Part shown: positions 30,734 through 39,738 of the stretch, in pieces
Numbering within the stretch: position 1 is the stretch's first letter
Layout of the letters: the number at the start of each line of letters is the position of its first letter
From: an uncultured Deferribacteraceae bacterium
GTDB taxonomy: Bacteria > Chrysiogenota > Deferribacteres > Deferribacterales > Mucispirillaceae
Assembly: GCA_947041225.1 (NCBI GenBank)
Contig: CAMRDM010000004.1
Coordinates: 1 to 46,987 of the forward strand
DNA length: 46,987 nt
Direction of reading: 5' to 3'
Position numbers and translations under genes: made by a program
The notes under the pieces: generated by a model
What the model saw: only the letters and a program-made list of their open reading frames with translations
Database searches by the model: none
Told to the model about the DNA's origin: nothing

Positions 30734-31711
30734 ATGAAAAACATCCTCATAATACGATTCTCTTCTTTCGGAGATATAATATTAACAACTGGTATAATAA
30801 AACAGATTAAGTTTCAACGACCAAACTATAGGATCGATGTTTTAACATCTGCCGAATACGCACCTATTTTTAGAAAGTTTCCATATGTTAGAGATATTTA
30901 TATCTTAGATAAAGAGATGCCGTTAACATCATATATCGCATACCTTAAAAAAATCCCTAGCTACGACTATATTTTTGATCTACATGCTAATATGTACTCT
31001 CTAATAGCTAAATTTTTTCTGCACGGAAAAACAGTTACTTATAATAAAAACCCTATCGCAAGAAGATTGTTTGTGAAATTTAAAATAGGTAAAATGTTTC
31101 TCAAAAAACATGTCGTAGAGAAATATTACGATGTTGTTCAAAAAACATTAAATCTTAAAAAAATATTAAATATTAACGAACTTAAACCTTTCATTCCGAA
31201 CACATTTGCTACTGAAAAGAGGCTGGAAGAAAACTCAGCAACTGTTATCACTATACATCCTTTTGCTAGTAAACAAACGAAGGTTTGGCCACACTTTAAT
31301 GATCTTATTAAAATATTATCTGATAGTGGTGCAGTTGTGAACATAATTGGTATAGGCGATATTGAGGTTTCTCCAACAGTTAACAATCTTACTGGACATA
31401 GACACTTTGATAGCTTAGTTGAGATTATAGCTAAATCAGATATATTAATCAGTAACGACTCTGGACCTATGCATCTAGCTGTGGCATTAAATATTAACTT
31501 GATTGCGATATTTGGATCAACAACTAAAGAGTTAGGGTTTTATCCGATATTTGAGAACTGTAAGATTTTAGAGTATCCTAATCTATCGTGCAGACCTTGC
31601 CACGTGCATGGATTAGATGAGTGTCCGTTAAATGATTTTAGTTGTATGTTATCAACATCTATCGAAGAAGTTAGGTTTAATACTATATCTATCTTATCTA
31701 CACTTATATAA
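30734..31711 (+). CDS. Glycosyltransferase family 9 (heptosyltransferase-like)
   Basis: ILIIRFSSFGDIILTTGIIKQIKFQRP; DILISNDSGPMHLAVAL; CRPCHVHGLDECPLNDFSCM. Confidence 0.88.
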   Translation: MKNILIIRFSSFGDIILTTGIIKQIKFQRPNYRIDVLTSAEYAPIFRKFPYVRDIYILDKEMPLTSYIAYLKKIPSYDYIFDLHANMYSLIAKFFLHGKTVTYNKNPIARRLFVKFKIGKMFLKKHVVEKYYDVVQKTLNLKKILNINELKPFIPNTFATEKRLEENSATVITIHPFASKQTKVWPHFNDLIKILSDSGAVVNIIGIGDIEVSPTVNNLTGHRHFDSLVEIIAKSDILISNDSGPMHLAVALNINLIAIFGSTTKELGFYPIFENCKILEYPNLSCRPCHVHGLDECPLNDFSCMLSTSIEEVRFNTISILSTLI

Positions 31712-31719
31712 TTTAGGTA

Positions 31720-31862
31720 GATTGATATTGATATTTATATTCAAGCAATCTAACTTGTCTAACTGATTATTACCTATATTTAAGCAATCTAACTTGTCTA
31801 ACTGATTGATATTTATATTTAAGCAATCTAACTGATCTAACTAATTAATATTTATATTCAAC
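31720..31862. repeat. Intergenic tandem repeat (unit about 40 bp, about 3.5 copies)
   Basis: ATTGATATTTATATTCAAGCAATCTAACTTGTCTAACTG repeated with variation between convergent genes. Confidence 0.85.
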
Positions 31863-31919
31863 ACACATCTATCCATGTAACTACTTGATAAAACTGACTT
31901 TCTATTACAATAAATACAT

Positions 31920-33341
31920 CTATCTACTTTTAATAACTATCTTCTGTCCTATACGTAATTTATGTACATTACTTATCCTAGGATTAAGACGCTTTAATGA
32001 TGTAGTTTTCATTCCATGTTTATGTGCTATAGCTATAAATGTATCGCCACTTCTAACAACATAATATTTTGGAGTATATTTATTTAATAGTTTTGAGATA
32101 CCTTTATCCATATCCCTATCAGAATACTTACTTATAGGAAGTAAAATAGGCTTACTTTGTAAAATAGTATTTCCATCAAGACAATTTATATCCTTTAATC
32201 TTGATAAACTCACACCATATCTCTTTGCTATACCCTTAATATTTGATCCACTTTTAACATTCACAAGCGTGTATTGTAATCTCTCTGCTTTATCTGTCTT
32301 GCTTAATAGATCGATTACCTCTTTATCCCTTCCATAAGGAACTCTTAAAGAGTAGCTTTTCACTGGTGGTGTTATACCTACTTTTAATGATGGGTTTAAC
32401 TCTATCATATCTTCAAATTTAATATCTAACTTCTCTGCTAACCAGAAAAGATTAACTTGAGAGTCTATATCTATCTTAGAGAAAAATAATGGCGTAGTTG
32501 TTGGAGCGTCAAAACCAAATTTGAGATAGTTCTTATAAATTATTAATAACGCTATAAATTTTGGAACATAATCTCTTGTTTCAAGTGCTAATGTTCGCGT
32601 GCTTGCAATCTTAAAATAATCATCTGTTTTATGTTTTACTGATGCACGATGTATTCTTCCCGGTCCTGCATTATACGCTGCTAATGCTAAAAACCAATCA
32701 TCGAACCTTTTATATAGATCACTCAAAAACCTTGCTGCTGATTTAGTTGAAATCTCAAAATCTCTTCTTTCATCTACCCAAAAATCATTCTTCATTCCAT
32801 ACATTCTACCAGTGCTTGGCATAAATTGCCACATACCCGTTGCACCTACTCGTGATATAGCATGATTATTAAATCCTGACTCTGTAAATGCTAAAGCTAC
32901 TAAATCTGAAGGTAGTTCTGCTTCCAGAAAAACATTCTCTACAACATACATATATTTATTTGCTCTATTTAACCATTTCTGTGTTACATGAGGTATTTTT
33001 TCAGTAAAATATTTTAAATAACGCTCAACTCGTGGAGTCATAACTATCGGAACATTAAACTCTTTCATCTCATAAAAATATTCATACTCAGTAACTTTCT
33101 CTCTTCCTTCAACAATAGATGAGTAAAGTCCTATATCTGGAACTAATAACGATAACTCATCTGACTCTGTAATTTCAATACTGCTTTCAAGATTTTCTAA
33201 GTTATGCTCCTCACTTAACAGGTTTGTCATTGACTCTGTATCATATGAAACTAAAGAACTATTCTTTGTGCAACCTGAAACTATAAAGAGAGTAAAAAGT
33301 ATTATTAATCCCTTCAATTTTAGTCGTAATAAATCGATCAT
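31920..33341 (-). CDS. mltD: Membrane-bound lytic murein transglycosylase D-like, LysM-containing
   Basis: Lipobox FIVSGC; LVALAFTESGFNNHAISRVGATGMWQFMPSTGRMYG; C-terminal LysM (YYVVRSGDTFIAIAHKHGMKTTSLKRLNP). Confidence 0.92.
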   Translation of the reverse strand: MIDLLRLKLKGLIILFTLFIVSGCTKNSSLVSYDTESMTNLLSEEHNLENLESSIEITESDELSLLVPDIGLYSSIVEGREKVTEYEYFYEMKEFNVPIVMTPRVERYLKYFTEKIPHVTQKWLNRANKYMYVVENVFLEAELPSDLVALAFTESGFNNHAISRVGATGMWQFMPSTGRMYGMKNDFWVDERRDFEISTKSAARFLSDLYKRFDDWFLALAAYNAGPGRIHRASVKHKTDDYFKIASTRTLALETRDYVPKFIALLIIYKNYLKFGFDAPTTTPLFFSKIDIDSQVNLFWLAEKLDIKFEDMIELNPSLKVGITPPVKSYSLRVPYGRDKEVIDLLSKTDKAERLQYTLVNVKSGSNIKGIAKRYGVSLSRLKDINCLDGNTILQSKPILLPISKYSDRDMDKGISKLLNKYTPKYYVVRSGDTFIAIAHKHGMKTTSLKRLNPRISNVHKLRIGQKIVIKSR

Positions 33342-33344
33342 TAT

Positions 33345-34922
33345 TTACCTTATCTCTCTTAATTTGTAATTCAAATTGATATAATATTTTTTAGGATACC
33401 TAATAACATTGTTACTCTCTATCTTAACTATATTTGTTAAATAGTTACCTTTTACATTATTTATATTACTAGTTAAAAACTCTATCATATCGTAACCTAT
33501 CATACTACTATAACTCATCTCTTCACCGAAAAAAGTTTTATAGTTATCTGATAACTTCTCGATGTTATCATCAATTATATATAAATTAGGTGTAACAATA
33601 TGTATTTTTTTAAAATATACTTTATAATCATCGTTATAACTTAATGAACTTAATGAACTTGTTACAACAACAACTTTATGCAGATTATCGTCTGTCTGTG
33701 TGTACCTAACGATCGGTAAAAGAGACTCCAACTGATCATCATCACTTATAAGAATATTAACTATACTCTTCTTCTTATTTTTTGTGTAATAGTTTTGTAG
33801 ATAATTTTGTAGATCTGTTGAACCGTTTCTAGCAACATAAATAGTCGCCTTAATATTCATATTTGATAACACTTCTTGCATATATTCTGCTTCATCTTTT
33901 TTATCGTGTGAAGCTGTAATTAACACCTCTGCACGAGTATTAAATACTGATAACGTCGTTGCTGTGTCTAATAACTGATTTAATGATGTGTCAAAATTGA
34001 TATAAGTATCATCAACTAAAAGAGTTCTATTCTCAAGATTAATCAGTACCTCATTATCTTCTGATATCATATAATCGCTGTAGACTGTTTTAATCGTATA
34101 TTTTGATCCTAACGTCTGCATATTATATATCATACCTTTAACATGAGCATTCTCAATATTTGAGTTAATAATGTTTATTACCACATTCTCATCAACTGAA
34201 CGTACATACTTTTTCTGTTCTTTCTTCTGCTTACTATCATTAACTACATCTGTATCCGTATATTTACTGTCATCAACTTCTATACCACTACTATTAATCG
34301 AACCATCTGGAACGATTAACGGAATTCCTGTACTCTTATCTGTATCTACTATACCATCTTCGATATTATTAATATTAGTATTAATCTTATTTATGTTTTT
34401 TAATGATTTAATTCTTAACCTATCATCAATACATCGTATAGGAGATTCTCCAGCTTTTAATGTTATATTAAGCTGATTACAGTAACTCTTTAATACATTT
34501 TGATACTGAACTGTCATCTCTCTATTTTTTAATCTATTAGCAATTCTTTTTGCTCTATTTCTATCCTTGACTTCTAGAAGTAGATCATACAGCCATAGAT
34601 CATAAAACATTCTTATATCTTCTTCTGCTATCGCATTTAGATTAACTTTCTCGAATAAAAATTTTGCGTAAGCTCTATCACCACTAATTAAGTAGTAGTA
34701 ACCTAAAAATAACGTTGCAGAATTAGCTACACTGCTATCACTACCTGCAGCATAAAATCTTAACTGAACAATATCATCTGTTTGCAACTCTTTATTAACA
34801 TATTGATATATATCAAAAGAATCTTTTTTTGATGACGTAATAGCAGCACAGCTACTTACCGATATCGCCACTAATAATACAATAACTACGTTTAAAAATC
34901 TCTTCAATTCTGGTAATTTCAA
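33345..34922 (-). CDS. Lipoprotein with periplasmic-binding-like C-terminal domain (LpoA/PBP-activator-like)
   Basis: Lipobox VSSC; N-terminal helical region then alternating beta/alpha (VNILISDDDQLESLLPIVRYTQ...VVVVTSS...IGYDMIEFL). Confidence 0.55.
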   Translation of the reverse strand: MKLPELKRFLNVVIVLLVAISVSSCAAITSSKKDSFDIYQYVNKELQTDDIVQLRFYAAGSDSSVANSATLFLGYYYLISGDRAYAKFLFEKVNLNAIAEEDIRMFYDLWLYDLLLEVKDRNRAKRIANRLKNREMTVQYQNVLKSYCNQLNITLKAGESPIRCIDDRLRIKSLKNINKINTNINNIEDGIVDTDKSTGIPLIVPDGSINSSGIEVDDSKYTDTDVVNDSKQKKEQKKYVRSVDENVVINIINSNIENAHVKGMIYNMQTLGSKYTIKTVYSDYMISEDNEVLINLENRTLLVDDTYINFDTSLNQLLDTATTLSVFNTRAEVLITASHDKKDEAEYMQEVLSNMNIKATIYVARNGSTDLQNYLQNYYTKNKKKSIVNILISDDDQLESLLPIVRYTQTDDNLHKVVVVTSSLSSLSYNDDYKVYFKKIHIVTPNLYIIDDNIEKLSDNYKTFFGEEMSYSSMIGYDMIEFLTSNINNVKGNYLTNIVKIESNNVIRYPKKYYINLNYKLREIR

Positions 34923-35481
34923 TATCTAACCCTCTGTGATTTATAGTCTCTGAAGCATCTTGCAACTCTTCTTCTAACATCTCACCTTTATACAATATAA
35001 GCTTAAACTTCTTTGCTAAAACTTTCTCTGTGTGCTTTAGAACTTTATCTACCTTTGCAACTCCACGAGCTGTTACATAATTAAATCTAAAACCTTCAAG
35101 GTTTTCTACTCTATCATTTATTACAGTTACATTTTTTAATCCTAACCTACCAATAGCATCGTTTAGAAAATCACACTTCTTGCGTATAGACTCTATCAGC
35201 GTAACTTTAAGCTCTGGATAACATATCGCTATAACTATCCCTGGAAAACCACCACCTGAACCGATATCAGCTAATTTATCGCTAGTCTTAAAATATCTAA
35301 CTGATTGTGCAACCTCTAATAAATGAAAGTAATAAACACTATCTAAATAATGCTTACAATAAAACTCATCTCTATCCTTAATATTGGTAAGGTTAAGTGT
35401 AGCATTTTTATGTAACTCATAAAATATCTCTAACTTATCTGCTATACCATCATCAACATATATATCTTTACCTACTATCAA
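34852..35481 (-). CDS. rsmG: 16S rRNA (guanine527-N7)-methyltransferase RsmG
   Basis: KLADIGSGGGFPGIVIAICYPELKVTLIESIRKKCDFL; NYVTARGVAKVDKVL. Confidence 0.95.
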   Translation of the reverse strand: MIVGKDIYVDDGIADKLEIFYELHKNATLNLTNIKDRDEFYCKHYLDSVYYFHLLEVAQSVRYFKTSDKLADIGSGGGFPGIVIAICYPELKVTLIESIRKKCDFLNDAIGRLGLKNVTVINDRVENLEGFRFNYVTARGVAKVDKVLKHTEKVLAKKFKLILYKGEMLEEELQDASETINHRGLDIEITRIEEIFKRSYCIISGDIGK

Positions 35482-35497
35482 ACTAATACTTCCTATC

Positions 35498-37366
35498 TTA
35501 TACTTTTTTAAACTTCTCTATTGCTATCTCTAACATAGATATAGCGTTATGTGTCATCCCTGGAATTCGTAAAGCTTGTCCTAGATTTTCAGGCGATATC
35601 CTCTTTAACTTCTCAACCTGTTCTAATCTTAATCCAGATACTGAACCGTAATCTATATTTTGTGGAATTCGTATAAACTCTAACTTATTAGATTTAGCAA
35701 TTTCTTGCTCCTCTTTCTTGATGTATCCTTCATAAAATATCTCTATCCAAACCTGTTCTTGAAGCTTCGTTGGTATCTGTTCAATAAGGTTCATCTCTTC
35801 CAACATATCGTAACTAGCCTCTGGACGTTTTAGAAAATCATATGCTGTAATACTCTCATTAAGTATTATATTATATTTAGATATTATATCAACTATATTC
35901 TTATCTGAGATCCTTATCTTTATACCCTTTAACTTCTCAATTGTATTACTCACTACAACACAATCTTCCATAAACCGATCATATCTTTTATCTGTTATTA
36001 ACCCTAAATCTTTACCGTACTCAATCAATCTAGCCTCTGCATTATCCTCTCTTAATCGCATACGATGTTCAGCTCTTGATGAAAATATTCTATATGGCTC
36101 ATCTACACCTTTAGTTGTTAAATCATCTGTCATCACACCTATATAACTTTCATCTCTATTAAGTATAAACGGCTCTTTACCCTCTATCGATAATGTAGCA
36201 TTAACCGATGCCATAAAACCTTGTACTGCTGCTTCTTCATATCCTGATGTACCGTTTATCTGTCCTGCAAAATATAATCCATCTATTAATTTCGTCTCAT
36301 AACTTTTTTTCAATATAGTCGGCTGAAACGCTATATACTCTATTGCGTACGCTGGACGGATAAACTCTGCTCGCTCTAATCCTACTATCGTTCTATACGC
36401 TTCAAGTTGCGCATCTATAGGTAGAGATGATGAGAAACCATTGATATATATCTCATTACTTCCTATACCTTCTTCCTCTAATACAATTAAATGACGCTCT
36501 CTATCTGGAAATTTCGATACTTTGTCCTCCATTGATGGACAGTATCTAGGGCCTAAAGCTTTATCTTTATTATTAAAGTATAACGATCTATATGTGTTCT
36601 CTCTAACAACTTGATGTGTTCTATCTGATGTATATGTTATAAAACAATCTATCTGATCATCACCTAATATACCTGTCTCAAATGAAAATCCTCTTCTTGT
36701 TGTTTCTTTCTTATATGCTTCTACTTTATCAAAATCTATACTACGCTTATCAACTCTCGCAGGTGTTCCTGTCTTTAATCTTATAGGCTCAAAACCTAAC
36801 GATGTTAATGAGCTTACTAAATGTGTTGATGATATATCATTCATCCTACCACCCTCATAACTCTTATCTCCAACAAATATCTTACCGTTCAAAAATGTAC
36901 CCGTTGTAACGATAACCTTACTTGCATGATACTCTTCACCCGATACAGCTCTTACACCATATACAACTTTATCCTTAACCAATATATCCGATACAACAGC
37001 TTGCTTTACAGATAGATTATCTGCAGTAAATAAACTCTTCTTCATTCGCTCTGAATATTTACGTTTATCTGCTTGTGCTCTTGAACTTCTTGCAGCTACA
37101 CCTTTACTCTCGTTTAATAATTGAAACTGTATAAATGTTGCATCTATATTCCGTCCCATTTCGCCGCCTAAAGCATCTAAGTCTTTAACTAGAGAACCTT
37201 TAGCTAATCCACCTATCGCAGGGTTACAGCTCATATATGCTATCTTATCAAGCGATATTGTTATAAGCATCGTGCTAAACCCACGTCTAGCTGATGCTAA
37301 TGCTGCCTCGCAACCTGCATGTCCAGCACCTACAACAATAACATCATATATATCATTCTTTAACAT
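35498..37366 (-). CDS. mnmG: tRNA uridine-5-carboxymethylaminomethyl modification protein MnmG (paralog 2)
   Basis: GAGHAGCEAALASARRG, CNPAIGGLAKGSLVKDLDALGGEMG, RLKTGTPAR, GPRYCPSMEDK, GTSGYEEAAVQG. Confidence 0.96.
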   Translation of the reverse strand: MLKNDIYDVIVVGAGHAGCEAALASARRGFSTMLITISLDKIAYMSCNPAIGGLAKGSLVKDLDALGGEMGRNIDATFIQFQLLNESKGVAARSSRAQADKRKYSERMKKSLFTADNLSVKQAVVSDILVKDKVVYGVRAVSGEEYHASKVIVTTGTFLNGKIFVGDKSYEGGRMNDISSTHLVSSLTSLGFEPIRLKTGTPARVDKRSIDFDKVEAYKKETTRRGFSFETGILGDDQIDCFITYTSDRTHQVVRENTYRSLYFNNKDKALGPRYCPSMEDKVSKFPDRERHLIVLEEEGIGSNEIYINGFSSSLPIDAQLEAYRTIVGLERAEFIRPAYAIEYIAFQPTILKKSYETKLIDGLYFAGQINGTSGYEEAAVQGFMASVNATLSIEGKEPFILNRDESYIGVMTDDLTTKGVDEPYRIFSSRAEHRMRLREDNAEARLIEYGKDLGLITDKRYDRFMEDCVVVSNTIEKLKGIKIRISDKNIVDIISKYNIILNESITAYDFLKRPEASYDMLEEMNLIEQIPTKLQEQVWIEIFYEGYIKKEEQEIAKSNKLEFIRIPQNIDYGSVSGLRLEQVEKLKRISPENLGQALRIPGMTHNAISMLEIAIEKFKKV

Positions 37367-37531
37367 TTCTTAATTCCTTCAATTTACAAATATACTATTT
37401 AATACTTTATCCAATCTAACTCTTACTTAAACTCTACTGTACCGATACAAAAACATAATAAGATAAACTTGATCTTTAATTGATACTATTACTCTTCAAA
37501 ACATATCGAAAACCTTTAAATGTTTTCTGCT

Positions 37532-39361
37532 TTATCTATCTTTTTCAATCTTCTCTATCTTAGATATCTCTATCGCTATAACCGATATAGCCGCTGGAGA
37601 AATCCCCGGAATACCTCTTATCTCTTTTAAAGTTTTAGGTTTTAATAAAGCGATCTTCTCTGCATACTCTAACCTAAGTCCTGGGATAGATTTATAACTT
37701 ATACTATCAGGTACCAATATACCATCGTATATATCAGCTTTCTCTACCTCTTTCTTCTCTTTATCTATATAGCCTTTATACTTAATCTCTACCTCTAACT
37801 GATCGATCAACTTTTCAGATAGATTTCCCTCTCCTATACCACTCTCTTTAATCATATCCCTATATAACACTTCTGGTCTTTTTAATAGATCATGATACGA
37901 TATGTTTCTATCTTTATCTTTTAATTTATTAAGCCTAGCTATCTCTAAATCAATTAACTCTCTATCATTTAAAAATCTATCAAACCTTTCTTTACCTATC
38001 AATCCTAATTTATATCCGTACTGTAACAATCTAGCTTCAGCTCTATCTTCTCTTAACAGTAACCTGTACTCTCCTCTTGAAGTAAACATTCTATATGGCT
38101 CATCAATACCTTTACTCATTATATCATCACCTAATACACCGATATAACTTTCATCTCTACCTAAGATTAACGGTTCTTTACTATCAATAGATAGAACTGC
38201 ATTAACTCCCGCCATAAACCCTTGTACACCTGCCTCTTCATATCCTGATGTTCCATTTAACTGTCCTGCAAGATATAAACCTTTAAGTTTCTTAGACTCA
38301 TATGAGTAATGTAAATCTTTCGGATCGTAAACATTATACTCTATTGCATAAGCCGGTCTCGTAAACACAGCATTCTCTAACCCTTTAATTGATCTATAAG
38401 CAGCAACTTGAACATCATACGGAAGAGATGTTGACATTCCATTAATATGACACTCAAACATATCTAAACTTTCAGGTTCGATAACTATATTATGTGATGT
38501 TTTCTCTGGAAAGTTTTTGATCTTATCTTCAATAGATGGACAATATCTAGGTCCTTTTACAGCGATCTCGCCACTATATAACTGTGATGTTTTTATATTA
38601 TCAGCAACTATTCTACAAGTTTCATCATTAGTATATGTTAGGTAACAATCTATATTCTTTAAACCGTTCTTAACACTATCTGGAGAGAATGTTATATCTC
38701 CACTATCAGAAGATAGAACTTCTAATCCACTTATATCTATAGAGTCAAATCGTATCCTTGCAGGCGTATCTGTTTTCATCTTAAAATGATTTAAACCTAA
38801 TTTACTTAATGACTCTCCTAATGCAACACTAGCAGGTTCATACATTCTTCCAGCTGACATCTTCATACTACCGATATATATATGCCCATCTATAAATGTT
38901 CCTGCTGTAACCACTATTTTCTTACAGTAATACACTTCACCTGATGCAACACTTACTGACTCTACTTCACCATTCTTAGCATTTATATCTGTAACGATCC
39001 CTTGTTTTAAGTCTAGTTTTGGTGTATCAAATATCGTTGTTAGCATTCTATCTTTATACAGATATTTATCTGCTTGAGCTCTTGTTGCTCTTACAGCCAC
39101 ACCTTTACTTCTATTTAATATTCTAAACTGTATCCCTGTTGCATCTATATTTCTTCCCATTTCGCCACCTAAGGCGTCCATATCTTTAACTAGATTACCT
39201 TTACCTATTCCACCTATCGCTGGATTACACGGCATTAACGCCACGTTCTCGATAGATATAGTTAGTAGTAAGGTTTCTGCACCCATGCGTGCTGATGCTA
39301 ACGCTGCTTCACAACCTGCATGTCCTGCACCTATCACTATTACATCATACTTCTTAAACAT
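37532..39361 (-). CDS. mnmG: MnmG paralog 1
   Basis: GAGHAGCEAALASARMG, CNPAIGGIGKGNLVKDMDALGGEMG, GPRYCPSIEDK, GTSGYEEAGVQG; altered KMKTDTPAR where MnmG2 has RLKTGTPAR. Confidence 0.95.
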   Translation of the reverse strand: MFKKYDVIVIGAGHAGCEAALASARMGAETLLLTISIENVALMPCNPAIGGIGKGNLVKDMDALGGEMGRNIDATGIQFRILNRSKGVAVRATRAQADKYLYKDRMLTTIFDTPKLDLKQGIVTDINAKNGEVESVSVASGEVYYCKKIVVTAGTFIDGHIYIGSMKMSAGRMYEPASVALGESLSKLGLNHFKMKTDTPARIRFDSIDISGLEVLSSDSGDITFSPDSVKNGLKNIDCYLTYTNDETCRIVADNIKTSQLYSGEIAVKGPRYCPSIEDKIKNFPEKTSHNIVIEPESLDMFECHINGMSTSLPYDVQVAAYRSIKGLENAVFTRPAYAIEYNVYDPKDLHYSYESKKLKGLYLAGQLNGTSGYEEAGVQGFMAGVNAVLSIDSKEPLILGRDESYIGVLGDDIMSKGIDEPYRMFTSRGEYRLLLREDRAEARLLQYGYKLGLIGKERFDRFLNDRELIDLEIARLNKLKDKDRNISYHDLLKRPEVLYRDMIKESGIGEGNLSEKLIDQLEVEIKYKGYIDKEKKEVEKADIYDGILVPDSISYKSIPGLRLEYAEKIALLKPKTLKEIRGIPGISPAAISVIAIEISKIEKIEKDR

Positions 39362-39396
39362 CTTAGAACCTCTATTTAAACAAACTACATATACAA

Positions 39397-39412
39397 TGTT
39401 TCACGTGAAACA
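39397..39412. promoter_or_regulatory. parS: parS centromere site 1
   Basis: TGTTTCACGTGAAACA, perfect 16-bp consensus palindrome. Confidence 0.95.
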
Positions 39413-39500
39413 TAACAACCTAACTGATAACGGATAAGAACCAATACTGATTAACCACTTTCTGTCACTCACAACTTTAACAGATTAACAAACGCTCCAA

Positions 39501-39516
39501 TGTTTCACGTGAAACA
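39501..39516. promoter_or_regulatory. parS: parS centromere site 2
   Basis: TGTTTCACGTGAAACA, perfect 16-bp consensus palindrome. Confidence 0.95.
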
Positions 39517-39606
39517 TAACCATCTCAAAACAATCAAACTAACACAGATCAAGCCGTGTCAACAAATGTTTCCAATCAATATATTTATACCAACCGATCT
39601 ACACAA

Positions 39607-39622
39607 TGTTTCACGTGAAACA
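39607..39622. promoter_or_regulatory. parS: parS centromere site 3
   Basis: TGTTTCACGTGAAACA, perfect 16-bp consensus palindrome. Confidence 0.95.
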
Positions 39623-39709
39623 TAACAATATAGCCGACAACCGATAAGGACAAATACTGCTTAACTCTTCTCTACCAATCACAACTTTAACCTATTAACA
39701 AACATATAA

Positions 39710-39725
39710 TGTTTCACGTGAAACA
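39710..39725. promoter_or_regulatory. parS: parS centromere site 4
   Basis: TGTTTCACGTGAAACA, perfect 16-bp consensus palindrome, starting 14 bp from the mnmE stop. Confidence 0.95.
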
Positions 39726-39738
39726 TTTAACATAAAAT

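Noticed and set aside
39396-39726. Four regularly spaced palindromes as a CRISPR array or a set of terminators
   Set aside because: The repeats are 16-18 bp exact parS consensus, spacers are about 87-90 bp and partly duplicated, and there is no T-run after the palindromes; parS explains them better.
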